Below are positions 18,015 through 25,614 of a stretch of DNA of 64,000 bases, in pieces. Below the pieces are notes generated by a model, which worked only from the letters and a program-made list of their open reading frames with translations, had not been told where the DNA came from and did not search any database. The stretch is taken from NCBI GenBank assembly GCA_024398965.1, contig JAKSIF010000014.1, forward strand, positions 1-64,000, written 5' to 3'. The DNA comes from Fibrobacter sp. (lineage in GTDB: Bacteria > Fibrobacterota > Fibrobacteria > Fibrobacterales > Fibrobacteraceae). Every line of letters starts with the position of its first letter. The stretch's first letter is position 1. Position numbers and translations under genes: made by a program.

Positions 18015-18760
18015 TTTGTTACCTCGCTAGATCCTTCGTCGCTACGCTCCTCAGGATGACACTGTGAACGAGCCTCAGAATGACACTGGGGATGCTCAGA
18101 CAGCTCAGAATGACACTCGAATTTTTCAGGATCAAACACGTAAGATTCAAATTTCAAGGCCTCACTCCAGGCGTCGTCCTCCACCTCGGCAACCTTGCCA
18201 GACAAATAGTTGTAGGCAAGCATCAAGGGGAAAGCGACTAACAGGCCAGCCTGGGTCGTCAAAAGAGCTTCGGAAATACCGTCTGCCAAAAGAACCGGGT
18301 TGCCAAAACCGAAGAGCTGAATCGTCTCAAAGGTGTGCACCATGCCAGAAACAGTACCTAGAAGCCCCATCATGGGAGCAAGAGCAGCACAGGTAGAAAT
18401 GGTCTTCAGGGACTTAGCAAGATTCAATGATATGCGGTGACGAGTTGCTTCCATAGCATTACGAACAGCCACAGGACCCTCGGCCCGGTGTTTGCGAACA
18501 TCCTTGATCAGGGCGTAGAAATACCCGTAACGGCGACGACCCATCTTTGCAAAGGCGGCGTCCTCCCCTTTTTTTTCCAGGGTTTTCCAGAAAGCGGAAA
18601 AAGAGCGACCACGCAGCATAAAATAGTAGCCGTAACGTTCCAGCATCAAGAACCAGCCAAACCACCCCAACACAAAAATCGGGGCAAGAACCCATCCTCC
18701 CCTAAAGAGGATGCCAAAGGCCACTTCCAATACGGAATTTTGATCTACACCTGTGATCAC
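18011..18760 (-). CDS. exbB: ExbB/TolQ proton-channel protein with a repeat-derived C-terminal tail
   Basis: 249 residues with a three-helix MotA/TolQ/ExbB fold: a first helix near 18-35 (GWVLAPIFVLGWFGWFLML), the conserved STCAALAPMMGLLGTVSGM helix and LLTTQAGLLVAFPLMLAY. The last 35 residues or so (CHSELSEHPQCHSEARSQCH and onward) are not ExbB sequence; they translate three copies of an interspersed DNA repeat that runs into the exbD start. GTG is the likely start. It sits 12 nt after the long ExbB gene. Confidence 0.9.
   Translation of the reverse strand: MITGVDQNSVLEVAFGILFRGGWVLAPIFVLGWFGWFLMLERYGYYFMLRGRSFSAFWKTLEKKGEDAAFAKMGRRRYGYFYALIKDVRKHRAEGPVAVRNAMEATRHRISLNLAKSLKTISTCAALAPMMGLLGTVSGMVHTFETIQLFGFGNPVLLADGISEALLTTQAGLLVAFPLMLAYNYLSGKVAEVEDDAWSEALKFESYVFDPEKFECHSELSEHPQCHSEARSQCHPEERSDEGSSEVTK
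18036..18115. repeat. Three copies of an interspersed repeat (CTCAGRATGACAC) inside the exbB 3' end
   Basis: CTCAGGATGACAC, CTCAGAATGACAC and CTCAGAATGACAC recur at about 25-35 bp intervals. The first is preceded by CGTCGCTACGCTC, which reappears almost exactly near 49886 inside ribD. Confidence 0.85.
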
Positions 18761-18772
18761 GAAATCTAGACC

Positions 18773-20284
18773 TTACTTTTCGTTAATCCAGAGAGCGTTA
18801 AGAACGGCAAGGCCAGCCTTCTCCATACGGCCACGAAGAGCGTCAGACCTGTTGGAAAGGAAGGTATGCAAAAGCTGCAACGGAATAGCGACAATCAAGC
18901 CTGCTTCCGTGGTAACAAGGGCAATGGAGATACCGCCTGCCAGAAGCTTGGGATCGGAAGTTCCGTGCATGGTAATGACATCGAACAATTCAATCATACC
19001 CATCACGGTACCAAGCAAACCTAAAAGCGGAGCTGTTGCGGCGAAAACAGAAACCCAGGTCAAGCCGGATTCAATCTTGGGAACCTCGGCGGAGAACAGT
19101 TCTTCCAAGGCCTTCTCTGCGGCAGCACGGCCACCGTATTCCTTGGTAAGGACGGTCTTCAGGACCTTGCCTACCTTACCGTGGGATTTCACGGATTCAG
19201 CACGAGCCTTTTCCACATCGCCTGCTTCTAGGGCCTTCAAAGTTCTGCGTACACCAAAGCCGCCAAAACCACAAATCAAGAGCCACAGAAGCTTGAACAG
19301 GACAATCAAAAGACCAAGGCCAAAGATGGTCACAATGGGATACATCAGGATGCCACCGTTCTTGAAGAAGGTCAGGAGTTCATCCTTCCATGTGGTTTCC
19401 TGATGATTTGCAAGTTCAGAGGATAGTTCCGTACTCAGGAGAACATCCACAGGAACCATCACATAGGCGGAGTCCTTTGCGTTGGCAAAGACATTAGATA
19501 CCTCACTCTTGGTTTCCGGAGTCAGGTTTTCCTGCCAGCTGAAAGCGCGCTTCTTTTCTCCGGCAACCGGAAGCATCAAAGCGGACGGGCGGTTTCCCGC
19601 AGAATCCAGGGCGGAATTAGCCATCTGCATTGCAAACAGGCCACCCATGCGGAGACGGTACCCCTCGGAGACTGCAGTACCGAACACCAGTTCAGCCTGT
19701 TCCTGCTGGATTTCGCGAGTAAAGGACATTTCATTCTTGGCAACGTTCAAGATAGACTTGGCTATACGGAGGGGATCATCGCGGTACAATCCCATCTCCT
19801 TCTTGACCTTGTTCTGTGCTTCAACACGTTCAGCAATCTTGAAGGGAATTCCCTGTTCCTGGAACTTGGCCAAATTTTCAAGACGTTCCGGACCAGCAGC
19901 CAAGGACAAGTATTCGGCACGAGCCTTTTCTGCCTGGAGCTTTACCTGGGCAAGATCTTCACGGGCTACGCGTACATCTTCAAACAGACGAGCACGTTCG
20001 GACATAAGGGCGTCAACCTTTTCCTTGCTTTCCTGGTACTTTTCATTGAACATCTCGCGTTCCTGATTTGCAGTTTCGCGATCCTTCCAACGGGCTGCAA
20101 CAGCCATGTCTCGTTTCTTGCGAGCTTCTTCCAGGTCAGCCTTCGCGCTGTTCAATTCAGCACGCTTCTTGACAGCATCAATATTATCCTGCTGGGCGAA
20201 TGTTGCAGAAGGTGCTGCACAAAGCACGGCTGCAACAGCCATGGGAGCAATCCACTTGCGGAGATTAAGCATATTGAGATTCAT
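18773..20284 (-). CDS. Long ExbB (TtpC-like) protein with periplasmic coiled-coil domain
   Basis: 503 residues: a signal peptide (IAPMAVAAVLCAAPSATFA), then a charged coiled-coil domain (about 30-270, with many KAR/EE heptads such as KADLEEARKKRDMAVAARWK). The C-terminal half is a MotA/TolQ/ExbB channel (about 300-503: GGILMYPIVTIFGLGLLIVLF, then FAATAPLLGLLGTVMGMIEL and VTTEAGLIVAIPLQLL). This architecture and the neighbours match TtpC of Vibrio TonB2 systems, where it is required together with the short ExbB. Its ATG overlaps the DUF3450 stop by 1 nt. Confidence 0.88.
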   Translation of the reverse strand: MNLNMLNLRKWIAPMAVAAVLCAAPSATFAQQDNIDAVKKRAELNSAKADLEEARKKRDMAVAARWKDRETANQEREMFNEKYQESKEKVDALMSERARLFEDVRVAREDLAQVKLQAEKARAEYLSLAAGPERLENLAKFQEQGIPFKIAERVEAQNKVKKEMGLYRDDPLRIAKSILNVAKNEMSFTREIQQEQAELVFGTAVSEGYRLRMGGLFAMQMANSALDSAGNRPSALMLPVAGEKKRAFSWQENLTPETKSEVSNVFANAKDSAYVMVPVDVLLSTELSSELANHQETTWKDELLTFFKNGGILMYPIVTIFGLGLLIVLFKLLWLLICGFGGFGVRRTLKALEAGDVEKARAESVKSHGKVGKVLKTVLTKEYGGRAAAEKALEELFSAEVPKIESGLTWVSVFAATAPLLGLLGTVMGMIELFDVITMHGTSDPKLLAGGISIALVTTEAGLIVAIPLQLLHTFLSNRSDALRGRMEKAGLAVLNALWINEK

Positions 20285-21087
20285 TACTTAGCCTCCTTGG
20301 GAAGAACCACCGGAATAGTAACCAAGCGCGGAGCGGTCTTACCTTCGGCAACCTTCATCACATCCTTAAGTGCGGTACGCATTGCCAAGTCGTCGGAAAC
20401 ATTCATCCAGGTGTAACCACCGTTTTCTGTACGCGCAAGCCACAGCACGTCATTGCCATCGTTGCTAACAAAGATCGAGGCAACTGCGCCATAGCGCATA
20501 AAGGTGCCTGCTACGTTACGAGTATTTACCTGCAAAAAGCCCTTCCAGACTTCCGTAGTATAACCAAGACGGATTCGGTCGTAGAAAACCTCCAGCGTAC
20601 GGTTCAAGCCATCATCCGCTTCAATCAAGCCCTTGTGAAGCTGGTTTGCAATTTCCTTGATACTGGTAATAGTTTCTTCGTTGCGGTAGGGAAAATCCGA
20701 CTCGAATACAGGAACCAAGGAATCAATGACCTTTGCCAGGGATTCTCCATACTTGGCCTTGCGATTTTCAAAGTACTTGATGGTGCCAGCGGTCTTCTGG
20801 CGGGCTTCGGCCAAGTTCTTGATTTCGGTCTTGAGGGAGTCGATTTCGGCCTTCAGGGTCTTGTTCTGGCTAGAGAGCGCCTGAACCTTCTTGCGGCCGA
20901 CTTCGATGAATTCCGCATGGCGCTTCTTTTCGGCATCATGCATGGACTTCTCGCGAGCGGTTTCCGCTTCGACAGCTTTGGTTTGACGTTTAATACTTTC
21001 AACAGTTTCCTGCGCACCAGCAAAAACGCAGGTCAAGCACAGGCATAGACACAGCTTGGGAATAAAGGAAATTTTCGAAAACTTCAT
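20284..21087 (-). CDS. DUF3450 family periplasmic coiled-coil protein
   Basis: About 267 residues. A signal peptide (MKFSKISFIPKLCLCLCLTCVFAGA) is followed by a long coiled coil (about 25-120, TAREKSMHDAEKKRHAEFIE) and a globular end with FRYGAVA-like GTFMRYGAVASIFVSNDG and ARTENGGYTWM. DUF3450 proteins open the TonB2/TtpC operons of Vibrio and Shewanella; the molecular role is not established. I use the ATG at 21087, because upstream codons are not export-like and a -10-like TATTTT lies 6 nt before it. Confidence 0.85.
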   Translation of the reverse strand: MKFSKISFIPKLCLCLCLTCVFAGAQETVESIKRQTKAVEAETAREKSMHDAEKKRHAEFIEVGRKKVQALSSQNKTLKAEIDSLKTEIKNLAEARQKTAGTIKYFENRKAKYGESLAKVIDSLVPVFESDFPYRNEETITSIKEIANQLHKGLIEADDGLNRTLEVFYDRIRLGYTTEVWKGFLQVNTRNVAGTFMRYGAVASIFVSNDGNDVLWLARTENGGYTWMNVSDDLAMRTALKDVMKVAEGKTAPRLVTIPVVLPKEAK

Positions 21088-21093
21088 GCGGCA

Positions 21094-21099
21094 AAAATA
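21094..21099 (-). promoter_or_regulatory. Candidate -10 box of the TonB2-type operon (possible leaderless start)
   Basis: TATTTT on the minus strand, then TGCCGC, then the ATG at 21087. No Shine-Dalgarno sequence is present. Confidence 0.35.
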
Positions 21100-21211
21100 C
21101 AAAGAACCACCATACAAAAAACAGAAGTTTCTTAAAAAAACGCAATTTTCGCCTAATATTTGCTTAAAAACGGCTATTAACCATTTATAAAATTTTCGCA
21201 CCCGCATACAA

Positions 21212-21240
21212 AAAAGGGCCCCATCAGGGGTCCCTTTTCA
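21212..21240 (-). terminator. Terminator downstream of the ankyrin lipoprotein gene
   Basis: AAAAGGG 21212-21218 pairs with CCCTTTT 21232-21238, extended by a C4/G4 pairing with a one-base bulge. A/T runs lie on both sides, so it could act in both directions. Confidence 0.7.
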
Positions 21241-21258
21241 AAATGGATAGCCTTGGTA

Positions 21259-21359
21259 GATTCTAGGAAGGATTCCAAAGGGAACCATGGGGTTCCCTCT
21301 TGAATGTCAATTTCCTACTGATTCTAGGAAGGTTTCCAAAGGGAACCATGGGGTTCCCT
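21259..21359. repeat. Two 40-bp palindrome-containing direct repeats
   Basis: Nearly identical units at 21259-21298 and 21320-21359 (one or two differences, period 61 bp). Each ends in a hairpin made of GGGAACC, ATGG and GGTTCCC. They lie just after the ankyrin gene stop and may be REP-like or stabilise the mRNA 3' end. Confidence 0.85.
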
Positions 21360-21370
21360 TTGCATCATTA

Positions 21371-22111
21371 TTACTTAGCCTTGGAGTCCTTGAAGTACTG
21401 CGGAGTATTCTTGGCACCGGCCTTCTTCAGAGCCTTGATCAGACGGGTATAGCCTTCGTTGGTTGCCCAGTCAAGTACAGAATAGCCCTGACCGCACTTG
21501 GCATTCACATCGACACCCTTGTTGATGAGGAACATCATTGCATCGTACTGGCCATTCTTGACAGTCCAGTGAATGGGGAGATAACCATCAGCACTGCGAG
21601 CATCGAGAGGTGCGCCTGCGTCTGCCAAGGTTTCGAGCATGTCGACCTTACCAGCCTTGGCTGCAAGGAGAACGGCAGTGCCCAAAGTCTGGGTTTCAGC
21701 ACCTTCGGCCTTGAGCTGAGTCAAGAGGCGGGAAACGACTTCCTTGTTGCCCATCATGACGGCATTGTCAATGACAGCTTCGCCATTACCGTTGCGAACG
21801 TTAGCCTTTGCGCCATGTTCAAACAGGTAGTTCAGCACAGCCATATTGCCCTTGTTTGCAGCAATTGCAACAGCATTGTTGCCGTTATCTGCAGGAGCAT
21901 CAATTTCGAAAGAAGCCTGGAGGAACATGGTCATCTTGGCAGTATCACCGCTAACAGCGTAGGAAACGAACTGGTTCGGGGTAAAAGGAATCTGCTGCTT
22001 GGTCAAATACTTACGCACAGACTGGGGATCATTGGGATCCATGGTGTCGTTACAGGCTGTCAGGGAGAACATCAAACCGGCGGCGCAAAGTGCCAAAAGC
22101 TTCTTATTCAT
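21371..22111 (-). CDS. Ankyrin-repeat lipoprotein
   Basis: About 246 residues. The lipoprotein signal MNKKLLALCAAGLMFSLTAC has lipobox LTAC. Five to six ankyrin repeats follow (NGNNAVAIAANKGNMAVLNY, EAVIDNAVMMGNKEVVSRLL, DGYLPIHWTVKNGQYDAMMF, GYSVLDWATNEGYTRLIKAL). It is predicted to sit on the periplasmic face of a membrane and bind protein. Start chosen at 22111 because GGAGC lies upstream and the signal peptide begins there. Confidence 0.85.
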   Translation of the reverse strand: MNKKLLALCAAGLMFSLTACNDTMDPNDPQSVRKYLTKQQIPFTPNQFVSYAVSGDTAKMTMFLQASFEIDAPADNGNNAVAIAANKGNMAVLNYLFEHGAKANVRNGNGEAVIDNAVMMGNKEVVSRLLTQLKAEGAETQTLGTAVLLAAKAGKVDMLETLADAGAPLDARSADGYLPIHWTVKNGQYDAMMFLINKGVDVNAKCGQGYSVLDWATNEGYTRLIKALKKAGAKNTPQYFKDSKAK

Positions 22112-22210
22112 AAATTTGGGCTCCAAATAGGGATTTTTTAATTATCTGCGAAAAAAATACACTTTTTTTGCAAATATTTCACGAAAATTTTCAATTTACA
22201 TGAAATATTT

Positions 22211-22216
22211 TAAATT
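22211..22216 (+). promoter_or_regulatory. Candidate -10 box for the gene at 22223
   Basis: TAAATT, 6 nt, then the ATG at 22223; no ribosome-binding site is visible. Confidence 0.3.
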
Positions 22217-22222
22217 TATCAC

Positions 22223-22996
22223 ATGAATCGGTTATTTATCTCTCTCGCCCTGGCTGCAGTCAGCCTTACATCCGCCCAGACCTACATCACAGATACCTCC
22301 ATGGCCGCTGCAGAAAACAGCGATTTCATGGAGTATGAAGACCGAGGCTCCTTCGGTCCCTATGTAGAGTTTGGAAACATCAAGTCCAGCAACGTCACCT
22401 ACGTATATAAGGTTCGTGACCGTAAGTACGATATTTCCGTAGACAATTCCTACATCTACGGAGCATCCGGTACCCTGCCCCTGACCGAATGGTTCGACAT
22501 TTACATCATGGCCGGCTACCAGTACCTAGGCATCAGCCACCATCCCCGCAACGCCAAGTCCGCCTACGACGACCTGGCCGAACTTACCGAGGATTTTATT
22601 GACGCCCCGCTGGATTCCTCCGACATCGACGGTCGCCATCAGGTTCACACCGCCCTGTTCCAGTTCGGTTTCGACCTGGCACTTCCCCTGGTCGAAAGCT
22701 ACAACTACCAGTTCATGTTGAAGCCCTACCTCTTCGCTGGCGGTATTTTTGGAAAGACCTTCTTCTCCGACGATACCAAGTTCACCTCCCCCATCCTTTA
22801 CGGCTACGCCTATGGCGCTGGTCTGCGCATGGCATGGCACGGAGCGTTCCTTTCTGCCGGCGTTCGCAACAGTCATGAATACTTCCACACTTACTACGAA
22901 CGCAAGCTGTCAGAAACCAAGGATGGCGATCAGTTCATGCTGGACTTCGACACTTACTTCCAGCCCTTCGTAAGCCTGGGTATCACGCTGTTCTAA
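22223..22996 (+). CDS. Exported hypothetical protein, probably an outer-membrane beta-barrel
   Basis: 257 residues. The signal peptide MNRLFISLALAAVSLTSAQ is followed by alternating polar/aromatic strands (GPYVEFGNIKSSNVTYVYKV, FDIYIMAGYQYLGI, LFQFGFDLALPLV, YGYAYGAGLRMAWHGAFLSA) and a C-terminal strand ending in Phe (VSLGITLF), as expected of an outer-membrane beta-barrel. No specific family is recognised. Followed directly by a strong terminator. Confidence 0.7.
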   Translation: MNRLFISLALAAVSLTSAQTYITDTSMAAAENSDFMEYEDRGSFGPYVEFGNIKSSNVTYVYKVRDRKYDISVDNSYIYGASGTLPLTEWFDIYIMAGYQYLGISHHPRNAKSAYDDLAELTEDFIDAPLDSSDIDGRHQVHTALFQFGFDLALPLVESYNYQFMLKPYLFAGGIFGKTFFSDDTKFTSPILYGYAYGAGLRMAWHGAFLSAGVRNSHEYFHTYYERKLSETKDGDQFMLDFDTYFQPFVSLGITLF

Positions 22997-23007
22997 GTCA
23001 AAGGCTT

Positions 23008-23040
23008 AAAAAAAAGAGGACGCTTTCGCGTCCTTTTTTT
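23008..23040. terminator. Bidirectional terminator between the barrel gene and the MltD-like gene
   Basis: A 7-bp GC-rich stem (AGGACGC, TTTC, GCGTCCT) is flanked by A8 and T9 runs and serves two convergent genes. Confidence 0.85.
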
Positions 23041-25373
23041 TATTTCTTGATTTTTAGCTTATCGCCAATCTTAATCTTTGTATCGGATAGATTGTTCCAC
23101 TTGACGATATCTTCGATGGTCACCTTGTACTGACGGGCGATATCCCAAAGACCCTCGCCCTTCTTGACCTCATGGATCTTGAAATCAGCAACGGGTTCCG
23201 GATCGCCGAGAACTCTCAGTTTCTGACCAACATCAATGTTGGTGCTATTGCCCATGTTGTTAAGGGCCTGAATCTTGGCAACCGTTGTGCCGTACTTGCG
23301 GGCAATGACACTAAGGTTGTCTCCAGACTTGACCACATAGATGGGAGACTTTTCGGCAGATTTCTTTTCCGAGGTTTTCTTTTCTGCGGTCTTCTTTTCA
23401 ACTTTCTTTTCGGGACTTGCCTTTGCTGCGGGCTTTGACACATTGCGAACAATTTCTGGAATTACCAAGGAGTCACCAACAGTTAGGCGCTTGCTAAAGC
23501 CATTGTTTGCCTGAAGCAACAGGACTACGGGAACATCGTAGGCCTTGGCGATGTCAACATAGCTGTCTCCAGACTTGACTTCGTAACGCTGGCCCTTGAG
23601 AAGTTTCGGACGCTCGTTAGATGTTCTCGCCTCGGTCGGCGCAGCGGTTTCCTCGACCGCCTTCTGAGGTTCTGGTCTAGACACAAGCAGGGTGTCGCCC
23701 GCATTCAACTGGGCAACCACATCCAGATTATTCCATGAACGAAGGCTATCCTGGGAAACACCATGTCTTCTTGCTACGGAAGCCATATCGTCACTGGCCT
23801 GGGCTACATAGACACGGACTTTCTCCGGTTTCTTGCCAGACGACGAAGACTTGGACTTCGGTTTAGGAGTAACCTTGATGGGAATCAGAAGATTCTGTCC
23901 CGCACGAATACGGGTACTCTTCATGTCGTTGGCTTGCTGCAGTTCCGATACCTTGATGCCATACTGCTTTGCAATGATTCCAAGGCTTTCGCCCTTTCTT
24001 ACCTTGTGATGGTGCCAGCTAGAAAAGTTGTTCTTTTCCATTTTATCATAACCATCGACAAAGGCTGCGCGGGTACCCACCGGCAATCTAAGCAAATAGG
24101 AATCCCTATTAGGAGGAGTACACCACTTCACCAGTTCCATGTTCAAGCTGCGCAGGGTATCTTCCTTAACTTTCAGAAGCTTGGCCACTTCCTCCAGCGG
24201 GAACGAATCAAAGACCGTGACGGTATCATAGTCAGGCAGAGTCTGCTTCTTGATAGTCATGTCATACTGTTCCGGGAAATGGCCCACCACCATAGCCGCA
24301 AGAATACGGGGCACATAGCGCATGGTTTCCTTCGGCAGCTGGAGTTCCCAATAAGTGACAGCCTGGGTAGAATCCCTAGTGGAGTCAGCCTTCATCTCAC
24401 GAATCAAACGGCGGACGCGACCTTCGCCACAGTTGTAAGCGGCCATAGCCAGCTGCCAATCACCAAACTCCTCGTACAGGCGACCCAGGTACTTAAGGGC
24501 TGCAACAGTTGCCTGCTCCGGATTACGGCGCATGTCCACCCAGTAGTCCAATTCAAGGCCATAACGTTTACCAGTTTCTGGAATAAACTGCCACATGCCC
24601 GAGGCCTTTGCGCGGCTATAGGCCTTCACCTTAAAGCCAGACTCGACAAGAGCCAAATAGATCAAGTCACGAGGCATGCCCATTTCATCCATCTTTGCAT
24701 AGATCAGAGAATCGTAGGCCGTCTTTCGATTAAGGGAGCCTTCCATGAACTTGCGGGCGGAACCCGTCATGTAGAAAATTTCCTGCATCACTCGGTCGTT
24801 GAACTCTACCGGCAAGGTAAACTGTTTTACATCAAGGGTATCCAGGAAGCTTTCAATTACCTGTAGTGAGGCACTGTCGGCAACATTTTCATCAAGGTCG
24901 TCGATGCCTTCGATGGACACCTCGTTCCGGACAAAATTTTCCGCGTCCTCCCCGAGGTTCGCAACATTAGGATAAACTTCGTCCAAGGCACGAACCAGCT
25001 TCAATGACATCTTTTCGCGATAGATGGAGTCTTCCGCTGCAGAAACATTCTTGTAAGTAGAATCGTACTTTTCTGCAATCAGCAGTTTCAAGGATTCGTC
25101 CAGATAGTGGCGGGCAAGCATCCATTCTTGGTTATCCATGGCCTGCAGGGCGTACTGGTAGTAAGTCCAGGATGGACGAGCCGCCAAGGAATCGGACACC
25201 GTATCCTTCAGAGCACTTTCCGTATAAGAGGGTACCTCAATAACCTGGTTTTCTGAGCTATGTTCTACGGGTTGGGTGACGGGAGCGGGTTTAGAGGCGC
25301 AACCAGCAAGGAACATCACCTGCAATAGTAACGCAAAAAAGGCAAAGCCGGACTTTTTGTACAAATCAATCAT
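23040..25373 (-). CDS. mltD: MltD-like lytic transglycosylase lipoprotein with five LysM domains
   Basis: About 777 residues. A lipoprotein signal ([14 protein letters not shown]) is followed by a long helical region and an SLT catalytic domain at about 230-370. The catalytic Glu lies in [20 protein letters not shown], followed by [13 protein letters not shown] and [14 protein letters not shown]. Five LysM peptidoglycan-binding domains (for example [54 protein letters not shown]) fill the C-terminal half, separated by a KK/EKK-rich linker. It cleaves peptidoglycan glycan strands, anchored to a membrane. The ATG at 25373 is preferred to a TTG one codon earlier. A small membrane-protein gene ends 9 nt upstream. 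Confidence 0.9.
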   Translation of the reverse strand: MIDLYKKSGFAFFALLLQVMFLAGCASKPAPVTQPVEHSSENQVIEVPSYTESALKDTVSDSLAARPSWTYYQYALQAMDNQEWMLARHYLDESLKLLIAEKYDSTYKNVSAAEDSIYREKMSLKLVRALDEVYPNVANLGEDAENFVRNEVSIEGIDDLDENVADSASLQVIESFLDTLDVKQFTLPVEFNDRVMQEIFYMTGSARKFMEGSLNRKTAYDSLIYAKMDEMGMPRDLIYLALVESGFKVKAYSRAKASGMWQFIPETGKRYGLELDYWVDMRRNPEQATVAALKYLGRLYEEFGDWQLAMAAYNCGEGRVRRLIREMKADSTRDSTQAVTYWELQLPKETMRYVPRILAAMVVGHFPEQYDMTIKKQTLPDYDTVTVFDSFPLEEVAKLLKVKEDTLRSLNMELVKWCTPPNRDSYLLRLPVGTRAAFVDGYDKMEKNNFSSWHHHKVRKGESLGIIAKQYGIKVSELQQANDMKSTRIRAGQNLLIPIKVTPKPKSKSSSSGKKPEKVRVYVAQASDDMASVARRHGVSQDSLRSWNNLDVVAQLNAGDTLLVSRPEPQKAVEETAAPTEARTSNERPKLLKGQRYEVKSGDSYVDIAKAYDVPVVLLLQANNGFSKRLTVGDSLVIPEIVRNVSKPAAKASPEKKVEKKTAEKKTSEKKSAEKSPIYVVKSGDNLSVIARKYGTTVAKIQALNNMGNSTNIDVGQKLRVLGDPEPVADFKIHEVKKGEGLWDIARQYKVTIEDIVKWNNLSDTKIKIGDKLKIKK

Positions 25374-25382
25374 CAAGTTTTA

Positions 25383-25559
25383 TCAGTGGATCAAGCGTTC
25401 AACACCAAACCAAATCACACCGGCCAGGACAAGGGAGGCCACCATCTGCAAAATGATAATGACACGGTTAACTCGGTACGCCTTCTGGGACTTTCGATGC
25501 CAACTCGGCAAATCTTGTTTTTCACGGAAATCTTTCATTCGAGGCACAAATATACTCAT
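25383..25559 (-). CDS. Small single-pass membrane protein, probably co-transcribed with the MltD-like gene
   Basis: 58 residues (or 51 from an ATG at 25538): a charged start (MKDFREKQDLPSWHRKSQKA) and one membrane helix (VIIILQMVASLVLAGVIWFG). It ends 9 nt before the transglycosylase start, on the same strand. The divergent OmpA gene begins 56 bp away. No known family. Confidence 0.5.
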   Translation of the reverse strand: MSIFVPRMKDFREKQDLPSWHRKSQKAYRVNRVIIILQMVASLVLAGVIWFGVERLIH

Positions 25560-25614
25560 TATCGAGAAGGGGACGAATTTTGGAACCAAAAAATTGTTAC
25601 TTTCTAGCCATCCA

